Shown: piece by piece, positions 36,737 through 46,041 of the stretch
Layout of the letters: every line of letters starts with the position of its first letter
Position numbering within the stretch: position 1 is the stretch's first letter
Assembly: GCF_900078395.1 (NCBI RefSeq)
Contig: NZ_FKLA01000009.1
Location: 2,114,083 to 2,178,082 of the forward strand
Direction of reading: 5' to 3'
Source of the DNA: Anaerotruncus rubiinfantis
GTDB lineage: Bacteria; Bacillota; Clostridia; Oscillospirales; Ruminococcaceae
Length of the DNA stretch: 64,000 nucleotides
Program-made: the position numbers and the translations under genes
The notes under the pieces: model-generated
The model's input: only the letters and a program-made list of their open reading frames with translations
Told to the model about the DNA's origin: nothing
Database searches by the model: none

Positions 36737-36985
36737 TCAGGGATCGATTGCCTGCGTGAGCGCGATCGAAAGCTGATCCGGGCAAGAGGTGCTTTTCCCC
36801 CCGCATTTGATGCCCTTTAACAGTTCAATCACGTCCTTCGCTTTCTGGCCCTTGACCAGCGCGCAGATTCCCTGCAGATTTCCGTTGCAGCCTCCGATGA
36901 TTTCTATGTCCCTGATAATGCCGTCCTCCACATCGATATTCATTTCCCGTGAACAGACGCCTTTCGTTTTGTAATGGATTTCCAA
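36737..36985 (-). CDS. TIGR03905-family TSCPD domain protein
   Basis: 82 residues. It ends in the family hallmark GIKCGGKSTSCPDQLSIAL (TSCPD at about 66-70), with GVCSREMNIDVEDGIIRDIEIIGGCNGNL earlier (landmarks VCSREM and GGCNGN). The domain is also found as an appendage of B12-dependent ribonucleotide reductases, where its Cys residues may bind metal. GGAG-like site before the ATG. Located 15 bases after malic enzyme. Confidence 0.92.
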   Translation of the reverse strand: MEIHYKTKGVCSREMNIDVEDGIIRDIEIIGGCNGNLQGICALVKGQKAKDVIELLKGIKCGGKSTSCPDQLSIALTQAIDP

Positions 36986-37000
36986 CTGATGATTCTCCCT

Positions 37001-38185
37001 TTACTTCTTCAGATTGACGCGCGCGGTCCCGGTGCGCACCGCTTCATCCGCCACGGCTTTGGCAACCGCATCGGCCACCTTTTTGTTGAGCGGGTCCGGA
37101 AGGATAAAGTCCGCGCAAAGCTCGCTTTCCGAAACCATCGCGGCGATCGCCTTGGCGGCCGCAACCTTCATCTCCTCGGTGATGCCGCGCGCGCGTACCG
37201 CCAAGGCCCCCTTAAAGATGCCCGGAAAGGCGAGCACATTGTTGATCTGGTTCGGGAAGTCGCTTCGTCCGGTCCCAACCACAGCCGCTCCACCGGCCTT
37301 TGCTTCGTCCGGCATGATCTCTGGCGTGGGATTGGCCATCGCAAAGATAATCGGGTCCTTCGCCATGGTGGCGACCATCTCCCGGGTCACAAGGCCCGGA
37401 CGGGAAACGCCGATAAACAAATCCGCGCCAACCAGCGCATCCGCCAGCTTACCCTGCTGTTTGGCGGGATTGGTAACCTTGGCCATTTCCGCCTGCGGAC
37501 CGGTCAGCCAGTCCGCGCCCTCATAGATGATGCCGCCGATATCGCACATGGTGACCTCGCCAAAGCCCATTTTAAGAAGCAGCTTCGCAATGGAAATTCC
37601 AGCCGCGCCAGCGCCGTTTACAACGATTTTCAGTTTCCCCATCTCGCGTCCGGTGACCTTGATCGCATTAATGATCGCGGCGCTCGCAATGATGGCCGTG
37701 CCATGCTGATCGTCATGGAATACCGGGATGTCACACTCCTCCTTGAGCCGGCGTTCGACCTCAAAGCAGCGCGGCGCGCCGATATCCTCCAAGTTAATGC
37801 CGCCGAAGCTCTTCTCAATGAGCTTGACGGTGTTTACAATGGTATCCACATCTTTGCTGTTGATACAGATCGGGAACGCATCCACATCCGCAAACGCCTT
37901 AAACAGGGCGCACTTTCCCTCCATAACCGGCATGGCTGCCGCCGGTCCAATATCACCCAGTCCAAGCACGGCGGTGCCGTCGGTGATGACCGCCACCATA
38001 TTGCCGCGGCGGGTGAGTGTGTAGGAAAGGTCCTCATCCTCCGCGACCGCCAGGCTCGCCTGAGCAACGCCCGGCGTGTACGCCAGCGAAAGATCCTCCC
38101 TTGTATTGAGCGGGGCGCGGGAAACCACTTCGATCTTCCCCTGCCATTCGTAATGCTTTTGCAGCGCTTTTTCTTTCAGATCCAT
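37001..38185 (-). CDS. NAD(P)-dependent malic enzyme
   Basis: 394 residues, the short bacterial form. Oxidative decarboxylation of malate to pyruvate. Motifs: AYTPGVAQASLAVAEDE (about 36-52), RRGNMVAVITDGTAVLGLGDIG (landmarks NMVAVITDG and GLGDIGP, about 62-82), FHDDQHGTA metal site (about 149-157), dinucleotide loop VNGAGAAGISIAK (about 182-194) and FAMANPTPEI. Cofactor preference cannot be read safely. GGAGGCTTT upstream of the ATG. It lies between the PHP and TSCPD genes on one apparent transcript. Confidence 0.95.
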   Translation of the reverse strand: MDLKEKALQKHYEWQGKIEVVSRAPLNTREDLSLAYTPGVAQASLAVAEDEDLSYTLTRRGNMVAVITDGTAVLGLGDIGPAAAMPVMEGKCALFKAFADVDAFPICINSKDVDTIVNTVKLIEKSFGGINLEDIGAPRCFEVERRLKEECDIPVFHDDQHGTAIIASAAIINAIKVTGREMGKLKIVVNGAGAAGISIAKLLLKMGFGEVTMCDIGGIIYEGADWLTGPQAEMAKVTNPAKQQGKLADALVGADLFIGVSRPGLVTREMVATMAKDPIIFAMANPTPEIMPDEAKAGGAAVVGTGRSDFPNQINNVLAFPGIFKGALAVRARGITEEMKVAAAKAIAAMVSESELCADFILPDPLNKKVADAVAKAVADEAVRTGTARVNLKK

Positions 38186-38224
38186 TAGAAAGCCTCCGTC
38201 ATCATAATCTATGTTGCAGCCGTG

Positions 38225-39055
38225 CTAACGGCTCTTGGACAGCTTAAAAATCCGTTCGAGCGAATTTTTTTCGGTCAGGCAGGTGCCGATGGGGTTTGGG
38301 CGCGAGGTAAAGCCCCCATGGAAATCGGTGCCGCCGGTTGGGATCAGGTGATAGGTTTCAATGAGCGCGTCGAGCGCGGCATCGTCCTCCGGACGGTTGT
38401 TCGGGTGGAACCGCTCCAGGCCGTCGCACAGGCCCTCCCGCGCAAGCTCCCCGGCAAGCTCGATCGAACGGTAGGAGGACGGATGCGCCACCACGCAGAT
38501 CCCGCCCGCGCTGCGGATGAGTTTTGCAGCTTCCCACACGTCGGGATATTCATGACGCACATAACAGCTTCCCTGCGGGCCAAGCAGCTCTTTGAAAAGC
38601 TTTCCGTAAATCTCATTGGTGTAGCCGAGGTCGATCAGCGCATTCATAATGTGCGCGTAATAAAGCGACGCGGAACCTTTCGCGTTGCGCAGGATGTGCT
38701 CCTCGGTCACAGGGAAAAGCTGCATCACCTTGCGCATGCTCTCACGCACGCATTTGTCGCGGTTTTCCAGTGTGCGTTTCAGCAAACCTTCTAGCCGGTC
38801 CGGGGTTTTGGGCTGATAGCAGAGAAGATGCACCTTGCGGCCGCGGCTCCGATCAAAGGCGGAAATTTCCACGCCCGGGATCACCCCGATGCCAAACCGT
38901 TTTCCCAGCTGTTCCGCGCGGTTGTTGCCGGACAGGGTATCGTGGTCGGTCAGCGCAATAAAATCGAGCCCCGCCCTTTTGGCGTAGAAGATCAGATCAT
39001 CTATGCCCATAGAGCCGTCTGAAAACCGTGAATGACAATGTAAATCTCCGATCAT
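38225..39055 (-). CDS. PHP-domain phosphoesterase
   Basis: 276 residues. The polymerase and histidinol phosphatase fold is clear: MIGDLHCHSRFSDGS (metal His 6 and 8), LDFIALTDHDTLSGN (about 30-44), GVEISA with the metal Glu, VVAHPSSY and the end motif GGTDFHG. It belongs with the YciV/TrpH-like branch, which hydrolyses 3',5'-nucleotide phosphates or short 5'-RNA ends. Probably first gene of the PHP-malic-TSCPD-unknown series (39-base gap to malic enzyme). Confidence 0.9.
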   Translation of the reverse strand: MIGDLHCHSRFSDGSMGIDDLIFYAKRAGLDFIALTDHDTLSGNNRAEQLGKRFGIGVIPGVEISAFDRSRGRKVHLLCYQPKTPDRLEGLLKRTLENRDKCVRESMRKVMQLFPVTEEHILRNAKGSASLYYAHIMNALIDLGYTNEIYGKLFKELLGPQGSCYVRHEYPDVWEAAKLIRSAGGICVVAHPSSYRSIELAGELAREGLCDGLERFHPNNRPEDDAALDALIETYHLIPTGGTDFHGGFTSRPNPIGTCLTEKNSLERIFKLSKSR

Positions 39056-39130
39056 TCTTCTACGCCTCCCATAATAAAAATTCTAATAATATATTATACA
39101 ACGTTTTATACATCATGCGCAACTTATATT

Positions 39131-39159
39131 TTGAATTTGCTGCGCGGATATGCTATACT
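39131..39159 (+). promoter_or_regulatory. Promoter of the dnaD-like / dnaC-like pair
   Basis: TTGAAT, 17 bases, TATACT. Confidence 0.7.
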
Positions 39160-39202
39160 GAGACAGGTTGAAAAACTATTTTTCCTGGAAATGGAGTCTG
39201 CT

Positions 39203-40222
39203 ATGTCTTATTGTATTGACGCGGGGATCTGGTCCTCTGTTTTTGCCGTCCCGGCCGCGGTTGTGGACGAGCATATCAAGATGTGTTCCCCGCTTTCCCT
39301 AAAAATCCTGCTGGTCATGCTGCGCCACGGGGGGATCCCGGTCGACGCTTCCTGGCTTTCCGAACAGCTCAATATCTCCCCCGCCGACATTTCCGACGCG
39401 CTTGGCTACTGGGTCGAGACCGGCATCGTCCGCCGGACGGATGCGCCGCCTGTTGCCGCGCCCGCCCGTATGGCGGAACCTGCCGCGGCTGCTCCCTCCG
39501 CCGCGGCTGCGGCAGTGCGGGAGGAACATGCCCCCACCGGACAGAGGATCGTCACCATATCCGCGCGGCCCAAAATCGCGCGGGAGGACATCGTCGAAAT
39601 GGCAAACGCTGACCCTTCCCTCTCCCAACTGCTGCGGGAGGCGCAGAGCATCCTTGGCGCGCCGCTCACACCGGTGGAAAGTGAAATTCTGATCGCGCTT
39701 TCCACCTATTACGGGATGCGCTGCGATGTCACGCTGATGTTGCTGCAATACTGCGTTTCCACCGGCCATAAAAGCATGAATTACGTTGAGAAAACCGCTG
39801 CTTCCTGGCTCGAACGGGGCATCGACACGCATGAAAAGGTCGAGCAGGAAATCCTGCGGCTGATGCAGCACAACGAAAATGAATCGAAAGTCGTAAAAGC
39901 GTTCGGTCTTCACAGCCGCGGGCTTACCCCGCGGGAACGGGAGTTCGTCGGCAGCTGGTTTTTGCTTGGGCTCGATGAAAAACTCATCTGCCTCGCCTGC
40001 GAACGCGCCGCTGAAAACACCGGCAAGGTTTCGTTCGCCTACGCTGACCGGATTATTCAATCCTGGAAGCAAAAAGGCATCGTTTCCGTCAAGGCCGCGC
40101 TCGACGATCTGTCGGCGGGAAATCCCGCCAAACAAAAACAGAACAAATCCGCACAGACCGGCGACAGCTCGCTTGACATGGATAAAATACACCGGCTGCT
40201 GCACGGCCAGACCGAAGGCTAG
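39203..40222 (+). CDS. DnaD-domain replication initiation protein
   Basis: 339 residues: an N-terminal winged helix (SLKILLVMLRHGGIPVDASWLSEQLNISPADISDALGYWVETGIVRR, described by its landmarks SLKILL and GYWVETGIV), an Ala/Pro-rich linker, then two DnaB_2/DnaD-C units (about 145-225 and 235-310), with EKTAASWLERGIDTHEKVEQ and YADRIIQSWKQKGIVSVKAA as the YxxxI-W helices. DnaD proteins remodel DNA and help load the helicase. ATG at 39203 has GGAG upstream; an earlier open stretch overlaps the promoter. The dnaC-like gene follows after 20 bases. Confidence 0.9.
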   Translation: MSYCIDAGIWSSVFAVPAAVVDEHIKMCSPLSLKILLVMLRHGGIPVDASWLSEQLNISPADISDALGYWVETGIVRRTDAPPVAAPARMAEPAAAAPSAAAAAVREEHAPTGQRIVTISARPKIAREDIVEMANADPSLSQLLREAQSILGAPLTPVESEILIALSTYYGMRCDVTLMLLQYCVSTGHKSMNYVEKTAASWLERGIDTHEKVEQEILRLMQHNENESKVVKAFGLHSRGLTPREREFVGSWFLLGLDEKLICLACERAAENTGKVSFAYADRIIQSWKQKGIVSVKAALDDLSAGNPAKQKQNKSAQTGDSSLDMDKIHRLLHGQTEG

Positions 40223-40242
40223 CCACAGCCCTGGAGGAAACA

Positions 40243-41235
40243 ATGGGATACGCAAAGGAAATCTACAGCCAGGCGCGCCAGATCCTGGATGAACGCAGGC
40301 AGAAAGCGCAAATGCGCGCCGAACAGCGCCGCACGGAGCTTTACCGCGAGCTGCCGCGCCTTTCGGAAATCGAACGGATGCTCGCACGCACCGGCATCGC
40401 GGCTGCGCAAGCGGCGCTCGCGGGCGGCGGCGCGCAGGAACAAATCGAACGGCTCAAGCAACAGAATCTCGCACTGCAAAAGGAGCGCGCGCAGATTCTG
40501 CGGGACGCGGGGCTGCCGGAGGACTTTCTGGCGGTACACTACGTCTGCCCGGACTGCGGCGATACCGGTTATGTCGGACAGGATCGATGCGCCTGTTTGG
40601 CAAAGCTTCTGCGCCAGCTCGCTTACGGCAAGCTCAGCGATACGGTCAGCGGCGCCTCCGACTGCCGTTTTGAAAATTTCAGCCTCAGTTACTACCCGGA
40701 CGAACCCAGCGGTCCTTATGGAATCGTTCCGCGCCGCGCGATGGACAAGGTACTGAACGCCTGCCGCGCCTATGCCCGCAACTTTACCCCGCGCAGCGAC
40801 AGCCTGCTGCTTTGCGGCGGCACCGGGCTTGGCAAAACCCATCTTTCGCTCGCCATCGCCGGCGAGGTGACAAACCGGGGTTTCGGCGTGGTCTACACCT
40901 CTTCCCAACGGCTGCTCGACAGGCTTTCCCAGCAGCAGTTCAGCCGGGATATCACCGAGGATTATCAGCAGATGGCGCTTTCCTGCGACCTGCTCATCAT
41001 CGACGACCTCGGCGCGGAATTTTCCACAGCCTTCACGGTGGCCGCGCTCTATAACCTTATCAACTCTCGGATCATTGAAAACCGTCCCTGCGTCATCAGT
41101 ACCAATCTCGACGAAAATGGCCTGCGCGAACGCTACGGCGACCGGATCCTTTCCCGGCTGCTCTGTGCTTACCGGCCGCTCCAATTTTACGGCGAGGACA
41201 TCCGGATGATCAAACGTTTCGCTTGTGCAAAGTAG
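40243..41235 (+). CDS. DnaC/DnaI-like helicase loader ATPase
   Basis: 330 residues. The N-terminal half is helical with a zinc-binding unit CPDCGDTGYVGQDRCACL (about 102-119), as in DnaI. The AAA+ part has Walker A LCGGTGLGKTHLS (about 189-201), Walker B LLIIDDLGAE (about 248-257), and sensor STNLDENGLRERYGDRILSRL. It likely loads the replicative helicase together with the DnaD-like protein upstream. GGAGG before the ATG. The pair is closed by a terminator. Confidence 0.93.
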   Translation: MGYAKEIYSQARQILDERRQKAQMRAEQRRTELYRELPRLSEIERMLARTGIAAAQAALAGGGAQEQIERLKQQNLALQKERAQILRDAGLPEDFLAVHYVCPDCGDTGYVGQDRCACLAKLLRQLAYGKLSDTVSGASDCRFENFSLSYYPDEPSGPYGIVPRRAMDKVLNACRAYARNFTPRSDSLLLCGGTGLGKTHLSLAIAGEVTNRGFGVVYTSSQRLLDRLSQQQFSRDITEDYQQMALSCDLLIIDDLGAEFSTAFTVAALYNLINSRIIENRPCVISTNLDENGLRERYGDRILSRLLCAYRPLQFYGEDIRMIKRFACAK

Positions 41236-41239
41236 ACCA

Positions 41240-41271
41240 AAGGCCGCGCATTCCACCGAATGCGCGGCCTT
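41240..41271. terminator. Bidirectional intrinsic terminator
   Basis: 14-base perfect arms around CACC, T6 run on the plus strand. Serves the helicase loader gene and reaches toward the convergent isomerase gene. Confidence 0.88.
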
Positions 41272-41273
41272 TT

Positions 41274-42089
41274 TTATTTGAGCTGGTTTTTGAGGAAGGT
41301 CATATAATTTGCGAAGTGCGCGAACACAATACCCGGCTCCTGCAGGTCAGGACACCAGCGTTTGACCCATTCGAGCGTGACATAGCCCTGATAGCCGTTG
41401 TCCTCAAGCAGCCGCAGCGCGTCGAAAACCGGCACGTCGCCGTAGCCCATCATCCGATAGGCCACCTGTCCATTTTGGATAACCGAATCTTTGACGTGCA
41501 TATACTTGACCCATTGGCCGATATTCGCATAAGTCTCGGCCGGATTTTCATGATAAAAACGGAACGGATGATGCAAATCCCACAACACGCCCGCCGTCTC
41601 GGGGTCGGTGCCGTTCATAAAATTCCGCAGCGATTTACTGTCGGCAAGCGAGCCGCTCGTTTCAATCAGCACCGAAACACCGGTCCCCTTGGCATAGGAG
41701 CAGAGCTTGTCATAGAGGCCCTTCGCCTGCAAAACATTGTCCTCCGGGCGCGGGTCGGGGTAGCTAGAAATCATCACCCGCACAAACGGCACCGAAAGCC
41801 GCGCCGCCAGGTCGATATAATCCTTCGCCTCCTGCACAAAGCATTCCGTGTCGCCCGGCGCGCCCAGGCAGGCGCCCGAGGTGAGCATTGGGATTTCCAT
41901 GCCGGCCTTTTTGAGCCGCTCCATCGTCATCCGCGCGTTCTCCGCCCCAAACGCCTTGATCTTCGGCGCGTACATCTGGTTTTCGATGCCGCGAACCTCG
42001 ATCCCGTCCAGCCCGAGGTCCTTTGCCGTGGCGAAAATTTCATCCCACGACCAGCCTGGGCATCCCAAAGTCGAAAAAGCGATTTTCAT
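41274..42089 (-). CDS. Sugar phosphate isomerase/epimerase (xylose isomerase-like TIM barrel)
   Basis: 271 residues, AP-endonuclease-2-like TIM barrel: MKIAFSTLGCPGWSWDEI at the start, GLDGIEVRG, VLIETSGSLADS, GVLWDLHHPFRF (metal His), YMHVKDSV (about 185-192, metal Asp/His) and GYVTLEWVKRW at the end. Such proteins isomerise or epimerise keto-sugars or inososes; the substrate is not readable. I take the ATG at 42089 with GGGTGGT upstream; the frame is open into the preceding gene's Ser-rich tail but that is not real. Last of three same-strand genes. Confidence 0.87.
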   Translation of the reverse strand: MKIAFSTLGCPGWSWDEIFATAKDLGLDGIEVRGIENQMYAPKIKAFGAENARMTMERLKKAGMEIPMLTSGACLGAPGDTECFVQEAKDYIDLAARLSVPFVRVMISSYPDPRPEDNVLQAKGLYDKLCSYAKGTGVSVLIETSGSLADSKSLRNFMNGTDPETAGVLWDLHHPFRFYHENPAETYANIGQWVKYMHVKDSVIQNGQVAYRMMGYGDVPVFDALRLLEDNGYQGYVTLEWVKRWCPDLQEPGIVFAHFANYMTFLKNQLK

Positions 42090-42135
42090 CGTCATACCAC
42101 CCATCTGCCGATTCCGGCCATTATTTCTCGGTTTC

Positions 42136-44106
42136 TTAATCCTTGGAATTGATAAGCCTGCTCGAAGAGCTCTTCGAGGAGCTGGATTTCTTGGAAGAGG
42201 AAGATTTTTTAGAGGAGGAAGATTTCTTGGAGGATTTTTTGGATGAGGATTCTTCTTCATCCTCATCTTCCTCGTCTTCTTCACTCGATTCCGGCATCAT
42301 CCGGGTATAAAGGATCACCCGGCTCTTATTCTTATCAAGCTCGGTGCCCGGTTCGGTATCGGTCCGGGCCACGATGCCCGGCTCGTAATCCTTGTTGAAG
42401 ACATCAATCACGTCATAGTTGATCCCAAGTCCCTGCAACAGGCCCATTGCCTCCTCGACCGTCAGATCGACCACCTCGGGCATCTCGACCTTTTCTACAC
42501 CCTTGGAAACGAACAGGGTGATCTTTGAGATATCGTCGAGCGGCGTGCCTTCCACCGGCTGCTGCTCGAACACAACGCCCCGTTCATAATCGTCATTAAA
42601 TTTTTCTTCTATTTCAATCGGCACCTTATTGTAGTCGATTGTGTCCGCTGTGATGCCCACAAATTTTGGTACGACGGTTTCATCGATTTCCTCATCCTCC
42701 GAGAAGTCCACGCCCGCCATGGCGGAGGCGTTCTGGCTGGAGGAGCTCTGTGAGCTGCCCGGCGTGAGCAGGTCGCCAAGATAGGTCGTGGAGATGTAAT
42801 ACATCGCACCGGCAAGCGCGGCGGTCGCAACCAGCGCGGACAAAAGCCACGCCAGCACCGGATGCGACTTTTTCTGCCGTCTGCGGCGCTTCACTGTCTT
42901 TCGTTCATCCACCGGCCCCACCGCGCCCGCGCCGCCGCGGACCTGCCTGGAATTTACGGGCGGCTTCGGCGGCACCAGGTCAATGCTTGTGGCAAACCGG
43001 CCGTCGGTATGCGGCGGGAGATTCGCCCGGCGTTCCTGTTCGGCCACCGTCTGACGCAGCTCCTGCCGGTAAAGGCTGTCCTCCGGCGTTTCGTAGCTTC
43101 TGCGCGGAACCGGCGCCGTATACACCGCCGTATTTGAGCCGTCGGTCGCGAGCAGCTCCGCGATAAATGCTTCTGCCGTCTGGGTGCGGTCCTCAATCTC
43201 GACCGCCAGCGCATGGTTGATCGCGTTGACAGCGCTCTCGGTCATCTGCGGGCCGATCACCTGGCTGTCGAGCAGGTCATCCCCATAGATGCGGTCAATC
43301 GCAGCGGGCGGAATCTCGCCGGTCAACGTGCGATAGGTGATCGCGCCGAGCGCATAGACGTCGGTCCAAGTGCCCTGCCAGCTGTTCAGCGAATACTGCT
43401 CCGGCGCGGAGTAACCCGCAAAGAGCTGTGCGCCGAGCTCGCTTTTGTTGGTGCGCGCGGCCGCCACTGAAAAACAGCTGAGCCACAGCGCGCCCGACTG
43501 GTCGAGCTGGATGGTCTTTGGGGAGAGGCCGCGATGAATGAGCCCCGCTTTATGGACGTTTTCCACCGTATGGTAGAGCGGCATCAGCAGCTTTTTCGTA
43601 TGCCGCCAGCTGAGCTTTCCGCCGCTGCGCTCCAGGAAAGATTCGAGGGTGATGGTCTTGATATAGCGGTAGACCGCGTAGATGGTGTTGTTCTCATAGC
43701 ACAGATCGATGAGCGGCGTGACCTTTTCACCGGGTGAAAGATTCATCACCGAACGGCACAAATCCTCAAAATCGGACATCAGCGCCTTGTACTGCGCCTC
43801 CGAACTGGCGAGCGGCTGTACCGCAAAGGTCTCATGGTCACGGCGGGTGATGCTGTGCGGCGCATATTCGCGCAGCCAGACCCGCATCTCCTCCTCGCAG
43901 TCATATCCGACATACCATACGCCTTCCGGGTCGCTGGCATAACGTTTTCCCACAAGGTATCTCCCGCCGCCAATACGGGACCGCGGCGGAAGATAATTCA
44001 GGTCTGGTTCCGCCGCGCCGTCATAACCGCAGGCGCGGCAGGGCTCCCCCTCCTCAAAAAGCGGGGACATACAGCCCATACAAAGCTTGTGTTCATTGAC
44101 TGCCAT
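42136..44106 (-). CDS. Zinc-ribbon / PASTA-domain serine-threonine pseudokinase
   Basis: 656 residues. N-terminal CMGC..CRACG zinc ribbon, kinase-like domain (about 45-310), a basic stretch, one membrane helix (about 432-455), two extracytoplasmic PASTA-like repeats (about 478-605) and a Ser/Lys/Glu-rich tail. Key catalytic residues are gone: the Gly-rich loop reads YASDPEGVW, the VAIK Lys is Arg (VWLREY, 79), HRD is HRG (191-193), and DFG is CFS (211-213), while structural landmarks SAPEQY and DVYALG remain. So it is probably a phosphotransfer-dead sensor of wall fragments. ATG 44106 is preferred over a TTG 18 bases earlier, though its GGAG is 12 bases away. 27 bases after the acyl-CoA ligase gene. 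Confidence 0.85.
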   Translation of the reverse strand: MAVNEHKLCMGCMSPLFEEGEPCRACGYDGAAEPDLNYLPPRSRIGGGRYLVGKRYASDPEGVWYVGYDCEEEMRVWLREYAPHSITRRDHETFAVQPLASSEAQYKALMSDFEDLCRSVMNLSPGEKVTPLIDLCYENNTIYAVYRYIKTITLESFLERSGGKLSWRHTKKLLMPLYHTVENVHKAGLIHRGLSPKTIQLDQSGALWLSCFSVAAARTNKSELGAQLFAGYSAPEQYSLNSWQGTWTDVYALGAITYRTLTGEIPPAAIDRIYGDDLLDSQVIGPQMTESAVNAINHALAVEIEDRTQTAEAFIAELLATDGSNTAVYTAPVPRRSYETPEDSLYRQELRQTVAEQERRANLPPHTDGRFATSIDLVPPKPPVNSRQVRGGAGAVGPVDERKTVKRRRRQKKSHPVLAWLLSALVATAALAGAMYYISTTYLGDLLTPGSSQSSSSQNASAMAGVDFSEDEEIDETVVPKFVGITADTIDYNKVPIEIEEKFNDDYERGVVFEQQPVEGTPLDDISKITLFVSKGVEKVEMPEVVDLTVEEAMGLLQGLGINYDVIDVFNKDYEPGIVARTDTEPGTELDKNKSRVILYTRMMPESSEEDEEDEDEEESSSKKSSKKSSSSKKSSSSKKSSSSKSSSSRLINSKD

Positions 44107-44133
44107 ACTGGCACAACACTCCAATCGGTTTGG

Positions 44134-45801
44134 TTACGCGGTCTCAATCGCCGCGTCGTCCTGAAGCCCGAGCTTTTCGGTCGCATATTCGCGCAGCTTG
44201 AACTTCTGGATTTTTCCGCTTGCGGTCATTGGAAAACTGTCCATAAAGAGCACATATTTCGGCACTTTATGCCGCGCCATATTGGCGCGCACTGCTTCCT
44301 GGATCGCTTCGGCGCTGGTACAGTCCTCCCATGCGCGCGGAATGATGCAGGCACAGACCTCTTCACCGTACTGTTTATCCGGCACGCCGATGACCTGCAC
44401 GTCCCGCACCTCGGGATGGGTATAGAGGAACTCTTCAATCTCCTTGGGATAGATATTTTCGCCGCCGCGGATGATCATATCCTTGATGCGGCCGGTGATC
44501 TTATAATAGCCGTTCTCATCCACCATCGCAAGGTCGCCTGAATGCAGCCAGCCGTCCGCATCGATCGCCTGGCGGGTGGCCTCCTCCATCTTATAGTAGC
44601 CCTTCATAATGTTGTAACCACGCGCGCAGAATTCACCCGGGGTGTTTGGCGGAAGCGTTTCGCCCGTCTCCGGGTCGACAATCTTCGTCTCGACGAACGG
44701 CATCGATTTGCCCACGGTAGTAACCCGCAGTTCAAGGCTGTCCTCCGTGGTGGTCATGGTGGTTGCCGGAGAGGCCTCGGTCTGGCCGTATGTAATCGTG
44801 ATCTCCCGCATCCCCATCTTGTCGACGACCAGCTGCATCACCTTGATCGGGCAAGGCGAGCCCGCCATGATGCCGGTGCGCAGCCGCGGGAATTTGTAGT
44901 CGTGGAAGGTCGGGTGCTCGAGCATGGCGATGAACATGGTCGGCACGCCGTGCACCGCGGTGCACTGTTCATTCTGGAGCGCCTGCATGACCGCTGTCGG
45001 GCGGTAATACGGGATCGGCACCATCGCGGTCGCGTGGGTCAGGCTCGCCATGACCGCGAGCACCAGCCCGAAGCAGTGGAAAAACGGCACGCAGATACAG
45101 AGCTTGTCGTCGTGGGTAAATTTCATGCAGTCCCCGATCGATTTGCCGTTGTTGACAATGTTATAATGGGTCAGCATGACCCCTTTTGGGAATCCAGTGG
45201 TACCCGAGGTGTACTGCATATTGGTCACATCGTGCGGATCGATGCTGTCGAAGATCGCACGGAAGCTTTCCTCCGGCACCGACTTGCCCAATTCATGCAG
45301 GTCGTTCCAGGCGATCATCCCAGCCGGGGTATCCTCTCCCACGAAGATGATATCCTTGAGAAACGGCAGCTTCGGATCGGAGAAATCGCCGGGCTTTGCG
45401 TCCTTTAAGGTGGGACACAGCTCATTGATCGTGTCAACGTAATTATTCTCTTTAAAATTGCGGATCATGACCAGCGCTTTCGAATCCGACTGGCGCAAAA
45501 GGTACTCAAGCTCGAACACCTTGTAGTTCGTGTTGACCGTCACGAGCACCGCACCAATCTTGGCCGAGGCAAACAGCGTCAGCAGCCATTCGGGCACATT
45601 GGTCGCCCAGATCGCCACATGATCGCCTTTTCCAATCCCCAATGCCAGAAAGCCCTTGGCAATCCGGTTAACCTCATCATCAAATTCACGCCAGGTCATG
45701 TCGAACGGCCGGTCGGTATATTTCACCGCCTGGTCGTCCGGATACCGGTCGGCAACCTGCTCGAGCAGATTCCCAACCGTAATCGACATTAATTCGTTCA
45801 C
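44134..45801 (-). CDS. AMP-binding acyl-CoA synthetase
   Basis: 555 residues. ANL-family ligase that adenylates a carboxylic acid, then forms a CoA thioester: P-loop YTSGTTGFPKG (about 197-207), ITYGQTEASP (about 338-347), hinge and core DGWLHSGDLAMVDENGYYKITGR (landmarks GWLHSGD and KITGRIKDMIIRGGENIYP), and the C-terminal catalytic Lys in MTASGKIQKFKLR. Chain-length specificity is unknown. The GTG at 45801 has GGGAGG 8 bases upstream and is preferred over an ATG four codons on. First gene of the ligase-pseudokinase-isomerase series. Confidence 0.93.
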   Translation of the reverse strand: MNELMSITVGNLLEQVADRYPDDQAVKYTDRPFDMTWREFDDEVNRIAKGFLALGIGKGDHVAIWATNVPEWLLTLFASAKIGAVLVTVNTNYKVFELEYLLRQSDSKALVMIRNFKENNYVDTINELCPTLKDAKPGDFSDPKLPFLKDIIFVGEDTPAGMIAWNDLHELGKSVPEESFRAIFDSIDPHDVTNMQYTSGTTGFPKGVMLTHYNIVNNGKSIGDCMKFTHDDKLCICVPFFHCFGLVLAVMASLTHATAMVPIPYYRPTAVMQALQNEQCTAVHGVPTMFIAMLEHPTFHDYKFPRLRTGIMAGSPCPIKVMQLVVDKMGMREITITYGQTEASPATTMTTTEDSLELRVTTVGKSMPFVETKIVDPETGETLPPNTPGEFCARGYNIMKGYYKMEEATRQAIDADGWLHSGDLAMVDENGYYKITGRIKDMIIRGGENIYPKEIEEFLYTHPEVRDVQVIGVPDKQYGEEVCACIIPRAWEDCTSAEAIQEAVRANMARHKVPKYVLFMDSFPMTASGKIQKFKLREYATEKLGLQDDAAIETA

Positions 45802-46041
45802 CTTACCGTCCTCCCAAATTCGTCCTTTTCTTTCTTGAAGTTTGCTGATCCGCCCGCATGCAACAAGCCGTACCAAAAAAGAGCCTCCAGCCGGCTTTCA
45901 GGCGATAAAGCAGCATGCGCCGTGCGCCGCCGCCATAAAGCAAAACGTTTGGCCGTCCTTCGGCGGCCACAATCGGCTTTGGACCGATTGGCTGCGGCAG
46001 AAAACCGGCAGAGCCGGCGCATCTGCCTGGCCATAAGTCGA

